This document shows positions 43,894-53,449 of a DNA stretch of 64,000 nucleotides, piece after piece. Position 1 is the first letter of the stretch, and every line of letters starts with the position of its first letter. The position numbers and the translations under genes are program-made. The stretch comes from Paraburkholderia hospita. GTDB lineage: Bacteria > Pseudomonadota > Gammaproteobacteria > Burkholderiales > Burkholderiaceae. The notes below the pieces were generated by a model. The model saw only the letters and a list, made by a program, of their open reading frames with translations. It was not told the DNA's origin and did no database searches. The stretch covers positions 930,001 to 994,000 of the forward strand of contig NZ_CP026107.1 of NCBI RefSeq assembly GCF_002902965.1, read 5' to 3'.

Positions 43894-45264
43894 ATGAACA
43901 GCCGCTCCATCCCTTCTTCCAGCACCGTCTTCGATTCGATCCTGTTTCGCGACGCGTTCGGCACCGCCAAAATGCGCGCCGTGTTTTCGGATCACGCGCT
44001 GGTGCAGCGCTATATCGATGTCGAAGTCGCGCTCGCCAAGGCCGAGGCGCGCGTCGGCGTGATCCCCGCCGACGCGGCCGAAGCAATCGCACGCGAATCG
44101 CAGATCGAGCGCATCGACTTCGACCATATGCGCGAGGAAACGGACATCGTCGGCTATCCGATCCTGCCGCTCGTGCATCAGCTCGTCGGCATGTGCGGCG
44201 AGGCGGGCCGCTATGTGCATTGGGGCGCGACGACGCAGGACATCATGGATACGGCCGTGTCGCTGCAGGTACGCGACGCGCTCGATTCGATCGACGGCGA
44301 CATCCGCGAACTGCGCGGCATCCTCGCCGACCTTGCGAAGAAGCATCGCGATACGCCGATGGCGGGCCGTACGCACTTGCAACAGGCGCTGCCCGTCACG
44401 TTCGGCTACAAGGTGGCGATCTGGCTGGCGATGTTCGACCGGCACCAGCAGCGCATCGCGGAGATGCGCAAGCGCGTCGCTGTAGTCGAATTCGCCGGCG
44501 CGGCGGGCACGCTCGCGTCGCTCGGCGACAAGGGTCTCGACGTGCAGAAGGCACTCGCGCAGGAACTGAAGCTCGGCGTGCCGGCCACGACATGGCACGT
44601 CGCGCGCGATGGTTTCGCCGAAGCCGTCAACCTGCTCGCGATCGTCACGGGCTCGCTCGGCAAGATCGCCACCGACATCATGATCATGGCGTCGAACGAA
44701 TTCGGCGAAGTGTATGAGCCGTTCGTGAAGGGACGCGGCGCGAGCAGCACGATGCCGCAAAAGCGCAATCCGATTTCGAGCGAACTGATGCTTGCCGCGG
44801 CAAAAGCGGTGCGGCAACAGGCGGGATTGATGGTGGACGCGATGATCCAGGACTTCGAGCGCGCGACGGGCCCGTGGCACGCGGAGTGGATTGCGATTCC
44901 CGAGAGCTTCATTCTGACCTCGGGCGCGCTGCACCAGGCGAAGTTCGCGCTCGGCGGACTGATCGTCGATACCGAACGCATGAAGCACAACCTCGGCATC
45001 AGCAAGGGGCTGATCGTCGCCGAGGCGGTGATGATGCAGATTGCGCCGATCACGGGCCGCCAGCAGGCGCACGACATCGTCTACGACGCTTGCCGCACGG
45101 TGAACGAGCAGGGCGGCACGCTGGCCGAAGCGCTGGCTGCGCTGCCTGAAGTGACACGCCATTTCGATCGCGACGCGATCGACCGCATGACGGACCCCGC
45201 GAACTATCTTGGTCTTGCACCGCAGATGGTCGACCGCGCGCTCGCGTTGTCCAGCGAGATCTGA
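43894..45264 (+). CDS. Fumarase/aspartase-superfamily lyase (PcaB/adenylosuccinate-lyase-like)
   Basis: The 456-residue enzyme has the superfamily loop GASSTMPQKRNPISSELM (catalytic Ser), VHWGATTQDIMDTAVSLQVR (TTxD motif) and MAGRTHLQQALPVTFGYKVA with the His. These enzymes release fumarate or a similar C4 acid from adducts such as adenylosuccinate, argininosuccinate or 3-carboxymuconate. The exact substrate cannot be stated. It is co-transcribed with a DctA-type transporter (28 bases downstream) and is divergent from a GntR regulator. A role in use of a dicarboxylic-acid-linked compound is likely. The start is MNSRSIPSSST. Confidence 0.85.
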   Translation: MNSRSIPSSSTVFDSILFRDAFGTAKMRAVFSDHALVQRYIDVEVALAKAEARVGVIPADAAEAIARESQIERIDFDHMREETDIVGYPILPLVHQLVGMCGEAGRYVHWGATTQDIMDTAVSLQVRDALDSIDGDIRELRGILADLAKKHRDTPMAGRTHLQQALPVTFGYKVAIWLAMFDRHQQRIAEMRKRVAVVEFAGAAGTLASLGDKGLDVQKALAQELKLGVPATTWHVARDGFAEAVNLLAIVTGSLGKIATDIMIMASNEFGEVYEPFVKGRGASSTMPQKRNPISSELMLAAAKAVRQQAGLMVDAMIQDFERATGPWHAEWIAIPESFILTSGALHQAKFALGGLIVDTERMKHNLGISKGLIVAEAVMMQIAPITGRQQAHDIVYDACRTVNEQGGTLAEALAALPEVTRHFDRDAIDRMTDPANYLGLAPQMVDRALALSSEI

Positions 45265-45291
45265 TCAACGATCTGTGGAGGAGCACACACC

Positions 45292-46704
45292 ATGACGAAC
45301 GACAACGCATCGCGCGACGAATCGATGGCGGCACCCGCCAGGCGGCCCTGGTATCGGAAACTGGGCATGCAGGTTCTGCTTTCGCTCGTGCTCGGCATTG
45401 CTGTCGGATTGATCTTTCCGAAGTTCGGCGCGCAGCTCAAGATTCTCGGCGACGTCTTTCTCGCGCTCATCAAGGCCGGCGTCGCGCCGCTCGTGTTTCT
45501 CACGATCGTGCACGGCATTGCATCGGCGGGCGATGTGAAAAGCGCAGGGCGGGTGGGCTGGCGCTCCATCGTGTACTTCGAAGTCGTGTCGACGATTGCG
45601 CTTGCCATCGGCCTGCTGGCGGGCAACCTGCTGCAGACGGGCAAGGGCATGACGGCCATCACGCCGGGCGCGATGCCTGTCATTGCCGCGAAGGCCGCGC
45701 CACAAGGCTTCACGGAGTTCGTGATGCATCTCGTGCCGGACAACTTCATCGGCGCGTTCGCAAAGGGTGAACTATTACAGGTCGTCGTGCTGGCCGTGAT
45801 GGTGGGCATCGGTATTCTCGCCATTCCCGAGAGCCGGCGCGTACGCATCAACGAAGGGCTCGACCTGATTTCGCAAGTGCTCTTCTCGTTCATCAATCTC
45901 GTGATGAAGCTCGCACCGCTGGGCACGTTCGGCGCGGTGGCGTTCGCGGTCGGTAGCAACGGCACGGCGGTGCTGGTCGCGCTCGCGCAACTCGTGTTGA
46001 GCTTCTATGCGGTGATCGCGCTGTTCATCGTCGTGGTGATGGGCCTCATTGCGAGGCTGGCCGGCTTCAGCATGTGGCGCTTCCTGCGCTACATCAAGGA
46101 CGAGATATTGATCGTGCTCGGCACGGCGTCATCGGAAAGCGCATTGCCGCGGCTGCTGATCAAGCTCGAACGCCTTGGCTGCGCGAAGCAGACGGTTGGA
46201 CTCGTTCTGCCGACAGGGTACGCGTTCAATCTGGATGGCACGTCGATCTTCATGTCGATGGGTGTCATGTTTATCGCGCATGCGTATAACGTTCCCATCA
46301 CGTTCGAACATCAGGTCGGCATCCTGTTGCTGATGCTGCTGACGTCGAAAGGTGCCGCGACGGTGTCGGGCGGATCGTTCGTCGTGTTCGCGGCGACGGT
46401 CACGTCGACGGGCATCTTGCCCGTCGAGGGTCTTGCCGTGATCTTCGGCGTGTACCGGTTCATGTCGATGGCGATTGCCACCTGCAATACGATCGGCAAC
46501 AGCCTTGCGACAGTGGTTGTTGCGCGGTGGTCCGGCACGTTCGACACCCAGCGCGCGCATCGTCATCTTTATCCCGAGCGCTACCCGGATACGGCGCGCG
46601 AAGACGCGGGACTGGATGATGGCGACCTGCTTCCGGATGGTGCGGGCAACGGCGATCAACGGCCTTCAGCCGTTTCGTTCAAGCGGGCCGGTGCTTCGCA
46701 CTAA
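45292..46704 (+). CDS. DctA-type dicarboxylate/cation symporter, second copy
   Basis: The 470-residue DAACS-family protein follows the lyase after 27 bases. It shares the serine-rich loop ILIVLGTASSESALPRLLIK and GYAFNLDGTSIFMSMGVMFI with the copy at 39.4 kb but differs elsewhere, including a longer hydrophilic C-terminal tail (DTAREDAGLDDGDLLPDGAG). It presumably imports the C4 substrate or exports the product of the adjacent lyase. GGAGGAGCACACACC before the ATG is strong. Confidence 0.9.
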   Translation: MTNDNASRDESMAAPARRPWYRKLGMQVLLSLVLGIAVGLIFPKFGAQLKILGDVFLALIKAGVAPLVFLTIVHGIASAGDVKSAGRVGWRSIVYFEVVSTIALAIGLLAGNLLQTGKGMTAITPGAMPVIAAKAAPQGFTEFVMHLVPDNFIGAFAKGELLQVVVLAVMVGIGILAIPESRRVRINEGLDLISQVLFSFINLVMKLAPLGTFGAVAFAVGSNGTAVLVALAQLVLSFYAVIALFIVVVMGLIARLAGFSMWRFLRYIKDEILIVLGTASSESALPRLLIKLERLGCAKQTVGLVLPTGYAFNLDGTSIFMSMGVMFIAHAYNVPITFEHQVGILLLMLLTSKGAATVSGGSFVVFAATVTSTGILPVEGLAVIFGVYRFMSMAIATCNTIGNSLATVVVARWSGTFDTQRAHRHLYPERYPDTAREDAGLDDGDLLPDGAGNGDQRPSAVSFKRAGASH

Positions 46705-46720
46705 GCGGTGTCTTGAGAAT

Positions 46721-46748
46721 GTGGCGCGCGCCAGCAATCGCGCGCCAC
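46721..46748. terminator. Bidirectional hairpin between convergent genes
   Basis: GTGGCGCGCG, eight-base loop, CGCGCGCCAC is a perfect ten-base stem in the 60-base gap between the transporter (ends 46704) and the flavin oxidoreductase (ends 46765). No T-run follows. It is likely a shared transcription end. Confidence 0.6.
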
Positions 46749-46764
46749 ACCTGCCTCAGAAGAT

Positions 46765-48165
46765 CTACTCTGCTGCTCTCGCGGGCACGTTCGACAGCAG
46801 CGGCCCCAAACCTTCAGCGAACGTCAGGTGCGAGATGACGGCGTCGCGGAGCTTCTGATACGGAAGCTCAGCGAGCATCGCGGTCTGCATCGAGGCCATC
46901 ACTTCGCCCGCTTCCGGGCCGATCATCGTGAATCCCACGATACGGTCATCCTTGGCACCGACGAGAACCTTCATAAAGCCTTGTGTTTCATCCGTCGCTT
47001 CGGTTCGAAGAACATGGCTCATCGGCAGTATTGCAACCCGAGCCGCGATACCGTGACGGAGCGCATCGCTTTCATTCAACCCCACGCGTGCAAGCGGCGG
47101 ATCAGTGAATAGCGTGTACGGAACCAACCGGTCGCTTGTCTTGCGATCGCCGCCAGCCATGTTGTCGCGCACGATCCTGAAGTCGTCCACCGAAACGTGC
47201 GTGAACTGCGGGCTGCCCGCGACTTCGCCGATAGCCCACACGCCAGCCGCCGAAGCCTGCAACCGCTCGTTCACACGAATGTATCCGCGATCGTCAAGCT
47301 CGATGCCTGCCTGCTCCAGACCGATGTCGGCCGTGTTCGGAACCCGTCCTGCAGCAATGAGAATGTCGCTGCCGTCGATCGCCTGTTCCCCGGAAGTGGT
47401 GCGCAGCACGATGCGAACGTGCTTGCCGGAGCGGCCTTTCACACTCGTGGTTTCCGCATTCAGCACGACATCGATTCCTTCCGCGCGCAGAATGCCAAGC
47501 ATCTCTTCGCTAACGTCCGCGTCTTCGCGAGCCATCAACCGGGCACCGCGCTCAATGATCGTCACGCGGCTGCCGAAGCGGCGATAAGCCTGCGCCATCT
47601 CGATACCGATGTAACCGCCGCCGAGCACGATCAGATGTGCTGGCGCGTAGTCAAGGTCCAGCGCGCCAATATGAGTCAGCGGCTCGGCGGCTCGCAAGCC
47701 CGGCAGATCGGGAATGGCAGCGTGCGTGCCGACATTGACGACCACCTGCTCGCCGCTGAGCGTGCGCGTGCCGCCGTCGTTGAGTTGCACCTCGATCGTC
47801 TTCAGCCCGACGAACCGGCCAACACCCATGATGAGTTCCGCGCCGCTCGACGCATACGCCTGCACATGAAACGCTGCTTCGCGTTCGATCATGCCGCGCT
47901 TGCGTTCGCGCACCTTCGCCATGTCGACAGTGACTGGACCAGTCGTCGTGCCAAAGTCGGCGGCATGTCGCGCCAGATGCGCAACGCGCGCGCTCCATAT
48001 TTCATTCTTGCTGGGCAGGCAAGCGACGGCGGGGCATGAACCGCCTACCCACTGCCGCTCGACCACGGCGACGCGTTGTCCCGCTCGTCCCAGATGCCAC
48101 GCCAGAAGCTTGCCGCCCTGGCCGCTGCCGAGAATCAATGTATCGAAATGTTCAACTTGAGACAT
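46765..48165 (-). CDS. FAD-dependent pyridine nucleotide-disulfide oxidoreductase (mercuric reductase/LpdA-like)
   Basis: The 466-residue protein shows FAD binding (DTLILGSGQGGKLLAWHLGR), a redox-active pair in GGSCPAVACLPSKN (Cys-x4-Cys), the NAD(P) site LIVLGGGYIGIEMAQAYRRF, the second FAD motif GVWAIGEVAGSPQFTHVS and a C-terminal His/Glu pair in ISHLTFAEG. The disulfide motif sequence CPAVAC differs from the usual CxNxGC. The substrate is unknown; the neighbouring AhpD-like protein suggests thiol-redox or peroxide chemistry. GGAGG five bases before the ATG at 48165. Confidence 0.86.
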   Translation of the reverse strand: MSQVEHFDTLILGSGQGGKLLAWHLGRAGQRVAVVERQWVGGSCPAVACLPSKNEIWSARVAHLARHAADFGTTTGPVTVDMAKVRERKRGMIEREAAFHVQAYASSGAELIMGVGRFVGLKTIEVQLNDGGTRTLSGEQVVVNVGTHAAIPDLPGLRAAEPLTHIGALDLDYAPAHLIVLGGGYIGIEMAQAYRRFGSRVTIIERGARLMAREDADVSEEMLGILRAEGIDVVLNAETTSVKGRSGKHVRIVLRTTSGEQAIDGSDILIAAGRVPNTADIGLEQAGIELDDRGYIRVNERLQASAAGVWAIGEVAGSPQFTHVSVDDFRIVRDNMAGGDRKTSDRLVPYTLFTDPPLARVGLNESDALRHGIAARVAILPMSHVLRTEATDETQGFMKVLVGAKDDRIVGFTMIGPEAGEVMASMQTAMLAELPYQKLRDAVISHLTFAEGLGPLLSNVPARAAE

Positions 48166-48298
48166 GACATCCTCCAATTCACCTGCGAGTTAATGTGGCT
48201 GATGTGGCAGTGATCCGGCTTTCTGCCTGAGATGCATGAGAGCAAAGACGTAGCGAGCGGCACGTCTCGCGTGACGTGTCCGCCCGACTACGCACCTG

Positions 48299-48838
48299 TC
48301 ACTTGACCGGCGGAAAATCGACGTCCGTGTCGTTGATCCGATTGAACGTATTGGTGAAAATGGTCATCGCGATTGCCAGCGAGATTTCGGCTAGCTGCGT
48401 GTCGGTGTAACCGGCGGCGCGAATGGCTGCCAGTTCGCTGTCGCTGATCGTGCCGCGCGTGGTCTGCAGGTTCAGCACGAAGTGGATGAGCGCATCGCGC
48501 CTGGCATCGCCCGTCGCCTTGCCCGCGCGAATCTGGCGGAGTGCTTCGGGCGAGAGGCCCGTCATCTTCCCCAACATCGCGTGCGCGGCCACACAGTAGT
48601 CACAACCTGTCTGCTCGCTGACAAGCAGCTTGATGGTTTCCAGATCCTGCTTGCTGAGACTGCTCGATGCCAGCGCATCTTCGGCGTTCAACGCGCCGTT
48701 CAATGTCGCGGGCGCAAGATGACCCAGCGCCGCGAACAGGTTCGGCACGCTGCCGCCAGCGATTTTCCGGACCCGTGCGTAGACTTCGGCGGTGGCGCCC
48801 GTGGCGTTCGTAACAGCGGGGATAGCGATGCGACTCAT
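48299..48838 (-). CDS. Carboxymuconolactone-decarboxylase/AhpD-family protein
   Basis: The 179-residue helical protein carries the CMD/AhpD motif EQTGCDYCVAAHAMLGK with a CxxC pair and downstream His. AhpD-type members are alkylhydroperoxidases that depend on dihydrolipoyl or similar thiols. The flavin disulfide oxidoreductase downstream is a natural electron donor, since LpdA reduces AhpD in other bacteria. GAGGTCAATC precedes the ATG at 48838. It is divergent from the AraC regulator by 111 bases. Confidence 0.85.
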   Translation of the reverse strand: MSRIAIPAVTNATGATAEVYARVRKIAGGSVPNLFAALGHLAPATLNGALNAEDALASSSLSKQDLETIKLLVSEQTGCDYCVAAHAMLGKMTGLSPEALRQIRAGKATGDARRDALIHFVLNLQTTRGTISDSELAAIRAAGYTDTQLAEISLAIAMTIFTNTFNRINDTDVDFPPVK

Positions 48839-48949
48839 GATTGACCTCATTCAGTGGTGGTTAGGAGCCTCCACTTTATGGTCGTCGTGTGATCTTGTTG
48901 AGTCTTTAAATTCGCAATATCATGCTCAAAAGTATCAACCGAGGTAAGT

Positions 48950-49915
48950 ATGTCACCCCCACTTGATTGGCTCAGCCGTCTGCTCGGCATGATGACGGTG
49001 CGCGGCCAGCTTGAACTTCGATGCGCCTATGGCGCACCGTGGCAGGTCGTCTACGGCGATTCGGATGCTGGGGAAATGCCGTACCACATCGTGCTCGGCG
49101 GATCGGCAATCCTGGAGACGCCGGGCACGGGCAAACCGCAGAATCTGGGCGCTGGCGATATCGTGATGTTGACGCACGGCTCGGCTCATATCCTTCACGA
49201 TGGTGGGGGCGCGAAGCCGAAGCCTGCACGTGAACGCGAGGCGTTGAACCTGATCATCAGCGAAAATAAAGGCACGGGTCAGCGCCTGGATATGCTCTGC
49301 GGACGAATCGTGCTGGCGCCGCCACATGACCGCTTTATTCGTGCGTACCTTCCGCCGCGACTCGTAATCCGGACATCGGCCGCGGAGGGTTCCTCTCACG
49401 GCGAGACGCTGACCCAGCTGCAAGCTCTTATGGCGCTCATGCGAGCGGAATCGGGTGCGGACAACCTGGGCGGCTACGCGATGCTCAATGCGCTATCGAC
49501 GGCTCTCTTCGCGCTGGCGCTACGCATGTCCAGCGAGTCTGACGAAGCGCCGACGGGGCTACTGGCGCTCGCTGGGCATCCGCGTCTGGCGCCTGCGCTT
49601 GCGGTCATATTCAACGAGCCGGCCTATCCGTGGACCCTGGCTGAGTTGTCCGGGCTCTGTAGCATGTCGCGCGCGACCTTGCTTCGCCACTTCCATGAGA
49701 AGGTGGGACGCTCGCCCAATGAGCTGTTGGCGGATGTCCGGATGGCGCTGGCCGCCAACGCGTTGAAAAAGCCAGGCGTTTCCACCGAAGTCGTCGCCGA
49801 GGGCGTCGGCTACCAATCCGTGGCTGCGTTCAGGCGCGCCTTCACGCAACACGTGGGCATGACGCCAGCCGAGTGGCGCCGTTCGGAGCTGGAGAAGCAA
49901 CAGGGCGGTGCATGA
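48950..49915 (+). CDS. AraC-family regulator with cupin_6-type sensor
   Basis: The 321-residue protein has an N-terminal cupin sensor (residues about 10-190, LDWLSRLLGMMTVRGQLELR) and a C-terminal AraC helix-turn-helix pair (WTLAELSGLCSMSRATLLRH then GVGYQSVAAFRRAFTQHVGM). Such regulators usually activate an adjacent oxidoreductase or AhpD gene. Divergence from the AhpD-like gene fits that. The start is MSPPLDW after GAGGTAAGT. Confidence 0.87.
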   Translation: MSPPLDWLSRLLGMMTVRGQLELRCAYGAPWQVVYGDSDAGEMPYHIVLGGSAILETPGTGKPQNLGAGDIVMLTHGSAHILHDGGGAKPKPAREREALNLIISENKGTGQRLDMLCGRIVLAPPHDRFIRAYLPPRLVIRTSAAEGSSHGETLTQLQALMALMRAESGADNLGGYAMLNALSTALFALALRMSSESDEAPTGLLALAGHPRLAPALAVIFNEPAYPWTLAELSGLCSMSRATLLRHFHEKVGRSPNELLADVRMALAANALKKPGVSTEVVAEGVGYQSVAAFRRAFTQHVGMTPAEWRRSELEKQQGGA

Positions 49916-50038
49916 GTTAAAGCAGGTTTAGGATGATCCTGCGTGAAAGTACAAAAGGCATTGGGCCGATTGCACAACCGACGGTGCGCTACACTGGTTA
50001 TTCAGACGCTTGTTGCGCACTTGTACAGTTCCCATTCG

Positions 50039-50386
50039 ATGAATTCGCGATCCAGCGCGATCTTCACCGCGCTTGCCGCGGCAGCGATCTTTGGCGCCGC
50101 GACTCCGCTCGCCAAAGCCCTGCTCGAACTGCCGCACCTGTCCTTCTGGATAGCCGCGGCCTTGATGGCGCTGGGTATCTGGCTGCACGTCCGCGAGCGA
50201 CACGAACATCAACACACGCACGAGTGGCTTGAGCATACGCATCGGCATCGTCATGATGAACATCACCAGCACGAGCACGACTTTGCCTATGTCGGTGATG
50301 AGCCACACACGCATCCTCATGTGCATCTACCCATTACCCATTCACACGCGCATTTTCCGGATGTTCACCATCGACATTCGCACTAG
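50039..50386 (+). pseudogene. DMT/EamA-family transporter with internal deletion, His-rich tail kept
   Basis: The frame begins MNSRSSAIFTALAAAAIFGA then ATPLAKALLE, as EamA-type permeases of this genus do, and then jumps directly to LPHLSFWIAAALMALGIWLH and a His-rich tail (HEHQHTHEWLEHTHRHRHDE). A full protein has ten helices and about 300 residues; here two or three helices remain. The frame is intact, so an in-frame deletion probably removed the middle. A small His-rich membrane protein could still be made and bind metal, but transport activity is unlikely. Confidence 0.6.
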
Positions 50387-50550
50387 TGCGGAGAAGATCG
50401 TGAAATGACGCTGCGCCCAGGTAAATCAGCGCGGAAGCCCAGGACGCTGACGATAACGCACTGATCCAGCTCGCTGGCGTGCTACCCTTGGCCGGAGCCT
50501 GACCGGTTCTCGTGACACTGGGCCGCCCCGGCAACGACTGGCAATGGTGC

Positions 50551-52089
50551 ATGCACAATTTACCGGAAACAGACCCGCCGCTCGCCGGCTGGTCGGAACT
50601 GATCCTCAACGTCGACGACAATGATGCCGCTCGGCTTGCCAAAACGCGCGTGCTGCGTCGTGCGGGCTTCGACGTGCTCGAGGCGTCGACGGGTGAGCAG
50701 GCGCTAGCGTTTGTTACATCGCACAAACCTGCCGTCGTCCTGCTCGACGTGCGGCTGCCGGACAGCGATGGCGTGCACGTGTGCAAGCGGATCAAACAGA
50801 ATCCCTTGACGCGGTCGGTACTGGTCCTTCAGACCTCCGCGGTCCTGTTGAGCGCCTCGGACCGGATTCGCGCCCTGGACAGCGGCGCCGACAGCTACCT
50901 GACAGAGCCGGTCGAAGCACCTGAGCTTGTCGCCAATGTACGAGCGCTGCTACGCCTCTGGCGGGCCGAGCGCGCACTTCACGACGCGGACCGGCGCAAG
51001 TCCCAGTTCCTCGCGACGCTCGCGCACGAATTGCGCAACCCGCTCGCCCCGATCCGCAACGCCCTGGAGCTGATGGACCCGCGATTCCAGACGAGCCCTG
51101 CCGCAGCGCGCGCAGCATGGCAAACGGTAGGGCGACAGGTGGAACATCTGTCGCGCCTCGTCGACGACCTGCTCGATGTTTCGCGTCTGGCGCACGGAAG
51201 GCTCACACTCGATCGCACATCCGTCAATGTGGGTTCGGCCATCGCCGCGGCAGTCGAGGCCAACCGGCCCGATATCGATGCGAGGCGGCAACAGGTTTCT
51301 ATACATCTGGAGAACGAGGCATGCGCCGTTTTTGGTGATGACGCTCGGGTCGTCCAGATGCTCGACAACCTTGTGTCCAATGCGACGAAGTACGCGCCAG
51401 ACGAAAGCGAGATTGAGATTGACGTCGGGCAGTCGCAAGGCATGGTGTCGATCAGGGTGGGTAATCAGGGCGTCGGCGTCCTGCCGGAAGAACAGGAAGC
51501 GATCTTCGAGCCATTCATCCAGTCGCAACGAAGCGTTGCTGCGTCGCAGGGCGGTCTCGGCATAGGCCTGTCTCTGGTCCGTGCGCTTGCCGTGCTACAT
51601 GGCGGAACGGTGACGGTCCGATCGAAGGGAGCGGGGACGGGTGCAGATTTTGTGCTGCGTCTGCCCGAGTTCATAGGATCGACATCGCTCGCTTCGTCAC
51701 AGGCAGAGGGCGCGTTGGGGAACAACAGCCGCTCTCGAAGCATCCTGATAGTGGACGACAAACTCGATAACGCCACGTCGCTTGCCGCGTTGCTCGAATC
51801 GCACGGGCACCGGGTGCATATCGCGGGCTCAGGTAACGCCGCGCTGATCGTCAATGGGCAGATTACGCTCGATGTCGCGATCATTGACATCGGCATTCCC
51901 CCTCCAGACGGTTATCAGATTGCCCGGACTATTCGGGCACACCCCATCAGCGGAAGTGCCGTACTCATTGCCGTTTCAGAATCCGGGCAAGCCCCCGACG
52001 GGCGTGACTGGCGGGCGGCCGGCTTCGACCATCATCTCGTCAAACCGGTTACGCTTTCCGACATATTGCGGCTTGTCGATGGGGCTTGA
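50551..52089 (+). CDS. Hybrid histidine kinase (REC - HisKA - HATPase - REC)
   Basis: The protein of about 512 residues has an N-terminal receiver (LILNVDDNDAARLAKTRVLR, phospho-Asp in VVLLDVRLPDSDG), a HisKA box (LATLAHELRNPLAPIRNALE, His in AHELRN), an ATPase domain (NLVSNATKYAP, GLGIGLSLVRALAVLHGG) and a C-terminal receiver (SILIVDDKLDNATSLAALLE, Asp in VAIIDIGIP). It has no membrane segment, so it is a soluble phosphorelay hub. The ATG at 50551 (MHNLPETDPPL) fits relatives; a GTG at 50512 is in frame. Confidence 0.87.
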   Translation: MHNLPETDPPLAGWSELILNVDDNDAARLAKTRVLRRAGFDVLEASTGEQALAFVTSHKPAVVLLDVRLPDSDGVHVCKRIKQNPLTRSVLVLQTSAVLLSASDRIRALDSGADSYLTEPVEAPELVANVRALLRLWRAERALHDADRRKSQFLATLAHELRNPLAPIRNALELMDPRFQTSPAAARAAWQTVGRQVEHLSRLVDDLLDVSRLAHGRLTLDRTSVNVGSAIAAAVEANRPDIDARRQQVSIHLENEACAVFGDDARVVQMLDNLVSNATKYAPDESEIEIDVGQSQGMVSIRVGNQGVGVLPEEQEAIFEPFIQSQRSVAASQGGLGIGLSLVRALAVLHGGTVTVRSKGAGTGADFVLRLPEFIGSTSLASSQAEGALGNNSRSRSILIVDDKLDNATSLAALLESHGHRVHIAGSGNAALIVNGQITLDVAIIDIGIPPPDGYQIARTIRAHPISGSAVLIAVSESGQAPDGRDWRAAGFDHHLVKPVTLSDILRLVDGA

Positions 52090-52309
52090 GCGGGGCGAAA
52101 CGTCACGCGCATTCTTTCCAGGCGCGACCGCTATCATCCGCACACGATCGACGCTCAACCTCATTTAATGTCCGCACGGACTGATGTGCTCAGTCAAGAG
52201 ATCATGCCCGGCTATTTCTAAACCGGACCAGTCAACTTGGTGGAAACCGGATCAATACCCGGTCCGCACGGTCGCGACAATGGAGCTTCGGACACTACAA
52301 CCGGACTCC

Positions 52310-53449
52310 ATGATGGATATCGCGACTTGCTGGGCAACAATCATTGCCTTCGGCGTCGGAATGTATATCGTACTCGACGGATTTGATCTTGGCATCGGGA
52401 TACTTCTTCCGTTCTTTTCGTCCGAAAGCGAACGTGAGCGTCTATTCAGCAGTCGTTCGCCAGTGTGGCGCGGTAACGAGACGTGGATGGTTTTCGGCGG
52501 CGCGTCGCTTTACGCTGCGTTTCCGACGGTCTGTTCAGTTTTGGTTTCCGCGCTCTACCTGCCGTTAGTCACGATGGCACTTTGCTTGATCTTCCGGGGT
52601 GTGGCTTTTCAGATCCGGGAAAAGGTCGGAAGGTCTCGTCAGTTTTGGAATGGGGTCTTCATTGTCGGATCGGCAGGCGCGACCTTTTTTCAAGGCGTCA
52701 TGCTAGGCGAATGGCTATCGGGGATGCGTGTAGCAAACGGACATTTCGTCGGAAATGAATTCGATTGGCTCACACCTTTTTGCCTGTTCACGGGCCTTGC
52801 ACTATTGATAACGTATGCGCTGCTTGGCTGCTGCTGGCTGATTGCGAAGACCGGAGGAGAACTGCAGCGAAAGCTCTACAGAACTTTTTTGCCATTGACG
52901 GCGCTTCAGCTTCTTACGATTATCGGGCTGCTCACTGGCCTTGTGTCACTGGTGATGTATGGTCTTCTTGGCTGCTGCTGGCTGATCTCAAGGAGCAAAG
53001 GGGAGATGCAGCGCAAGCTCTATCAGGTTGTTCTGCCGTTGGCTGCACTCCAACTGCTTATGATCGTCGGCCTCAGTATGAAAACGGAGATGAATGCTCC
53101 GACGCTTGTGGATCGATGGTTTGACTGGAACGTCCTGCGTTGGCTGCTTCCTGTGCCGCTGCTGCTCGCGGCTGCCTCATGCGGTATGTACCGTGCTGTC
53201 GCAGCGCTTCGCGGTATCGCGCCTTTTGTCGTCGCACTACCGTTTTTGTTACTCGGCTATATTGGCTTGCTGATCGACATATGGCCTTTCTCTATCTTCG
53301 CCGGAGCGAGTAGCTGGCATGCAGCCGCTCCGCGATCGAACGAGGTTTTCAAGCTCGTCGGTGCTGCGATGATTATTCTGATTTTGCTGACCTACACGTT
53401 ACCTGGTTACCGGTTTCCTGGACGCGAGAGAGATCTTTGGGACCTTTAA
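52310..53449 (+). CDS. cydB: Cytochrome bd oxidase subunit II (CydB/CioB-like), no subunit I beside it
   Basis: The protein of about 379 residues starts MMDIATCWATIIAFGVGMYI and then VLDGFDLGIG, the CydB signature, and continues with FRGVAFQIREK and GNETWMVFGG. Subunit II supports the haem-bearing subunit I in a bd-type quinol oxidase. No cydA is present nearby. A 48-residue unit ending in a TM helix is duplicated in tandem (see repeat entries), which should add helices to the middle of the protein. The start is uncertain: ATG 52280 and 52310 are both in frame. Confidence 0.8.
   Translation: MMDIATCWATIIAFGVGMYIVLDGFDLGIGILLPFFSSESERERLFSSRSPVWRGNETWMVFGGASLYAAFPTVCSVLVSALYLPLVTMALCLIFRGVAFQIREKVGRSRQFWNGVFIVGSAGATFFQGVMLGEWLSGMRVANGHFVGNEFDWLTPFCLFTGLALLITYALLGCCWLIAKTGGELQRKLYRTFLPLTALQLLTIIGLLTGLVSLVMYGLLGCCWLISRSKGEMQRKLYQVVLPLAALQLLMIVGLSMKTEMNAPTLVDRWFDWNVLRWLLPVPLLLAAASCGMYRAVAALRGIAPFVVALPFLLLGYIGLLIDIWPFSIFAGASSWHAAAPRSNEVFKLVGAAMIILILLTYTLPGYRFPGRERDLWDL
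52790..52933 (+). repeat. CydB internal tandem repeat, copy 1
   Basis: Encodes TGLALLITYALLGCCWLIAK then TGGELQRKLYRTFLPLTALQ. The 144-base unit aligns without gaps to the next 144 bases. Many third codon positions differ, so the duplication is old enough to have diverged while the reading frame was kept. A single copy of this unit is normal for the CydB family. Confidence 0.8.
52934..53077 (+). repeat. CydB internal tandem repeat, copy 2
   Basis: Encodes TGLVSLVMYGLLGCCWLISR then SKGEMQRKLYQVVLPLAALQ, clearly the same unit as copy 1 (shared LLGCCWLI, QRKLY, LPL-AL-QLL). Confidence 0.8.

Noticed and set aside
43837..45162. A 441-codon minus-strand frame opposite the lyase gene
   Set aside because: Antisense shadow; the plus strand carries all superfamily motifs.
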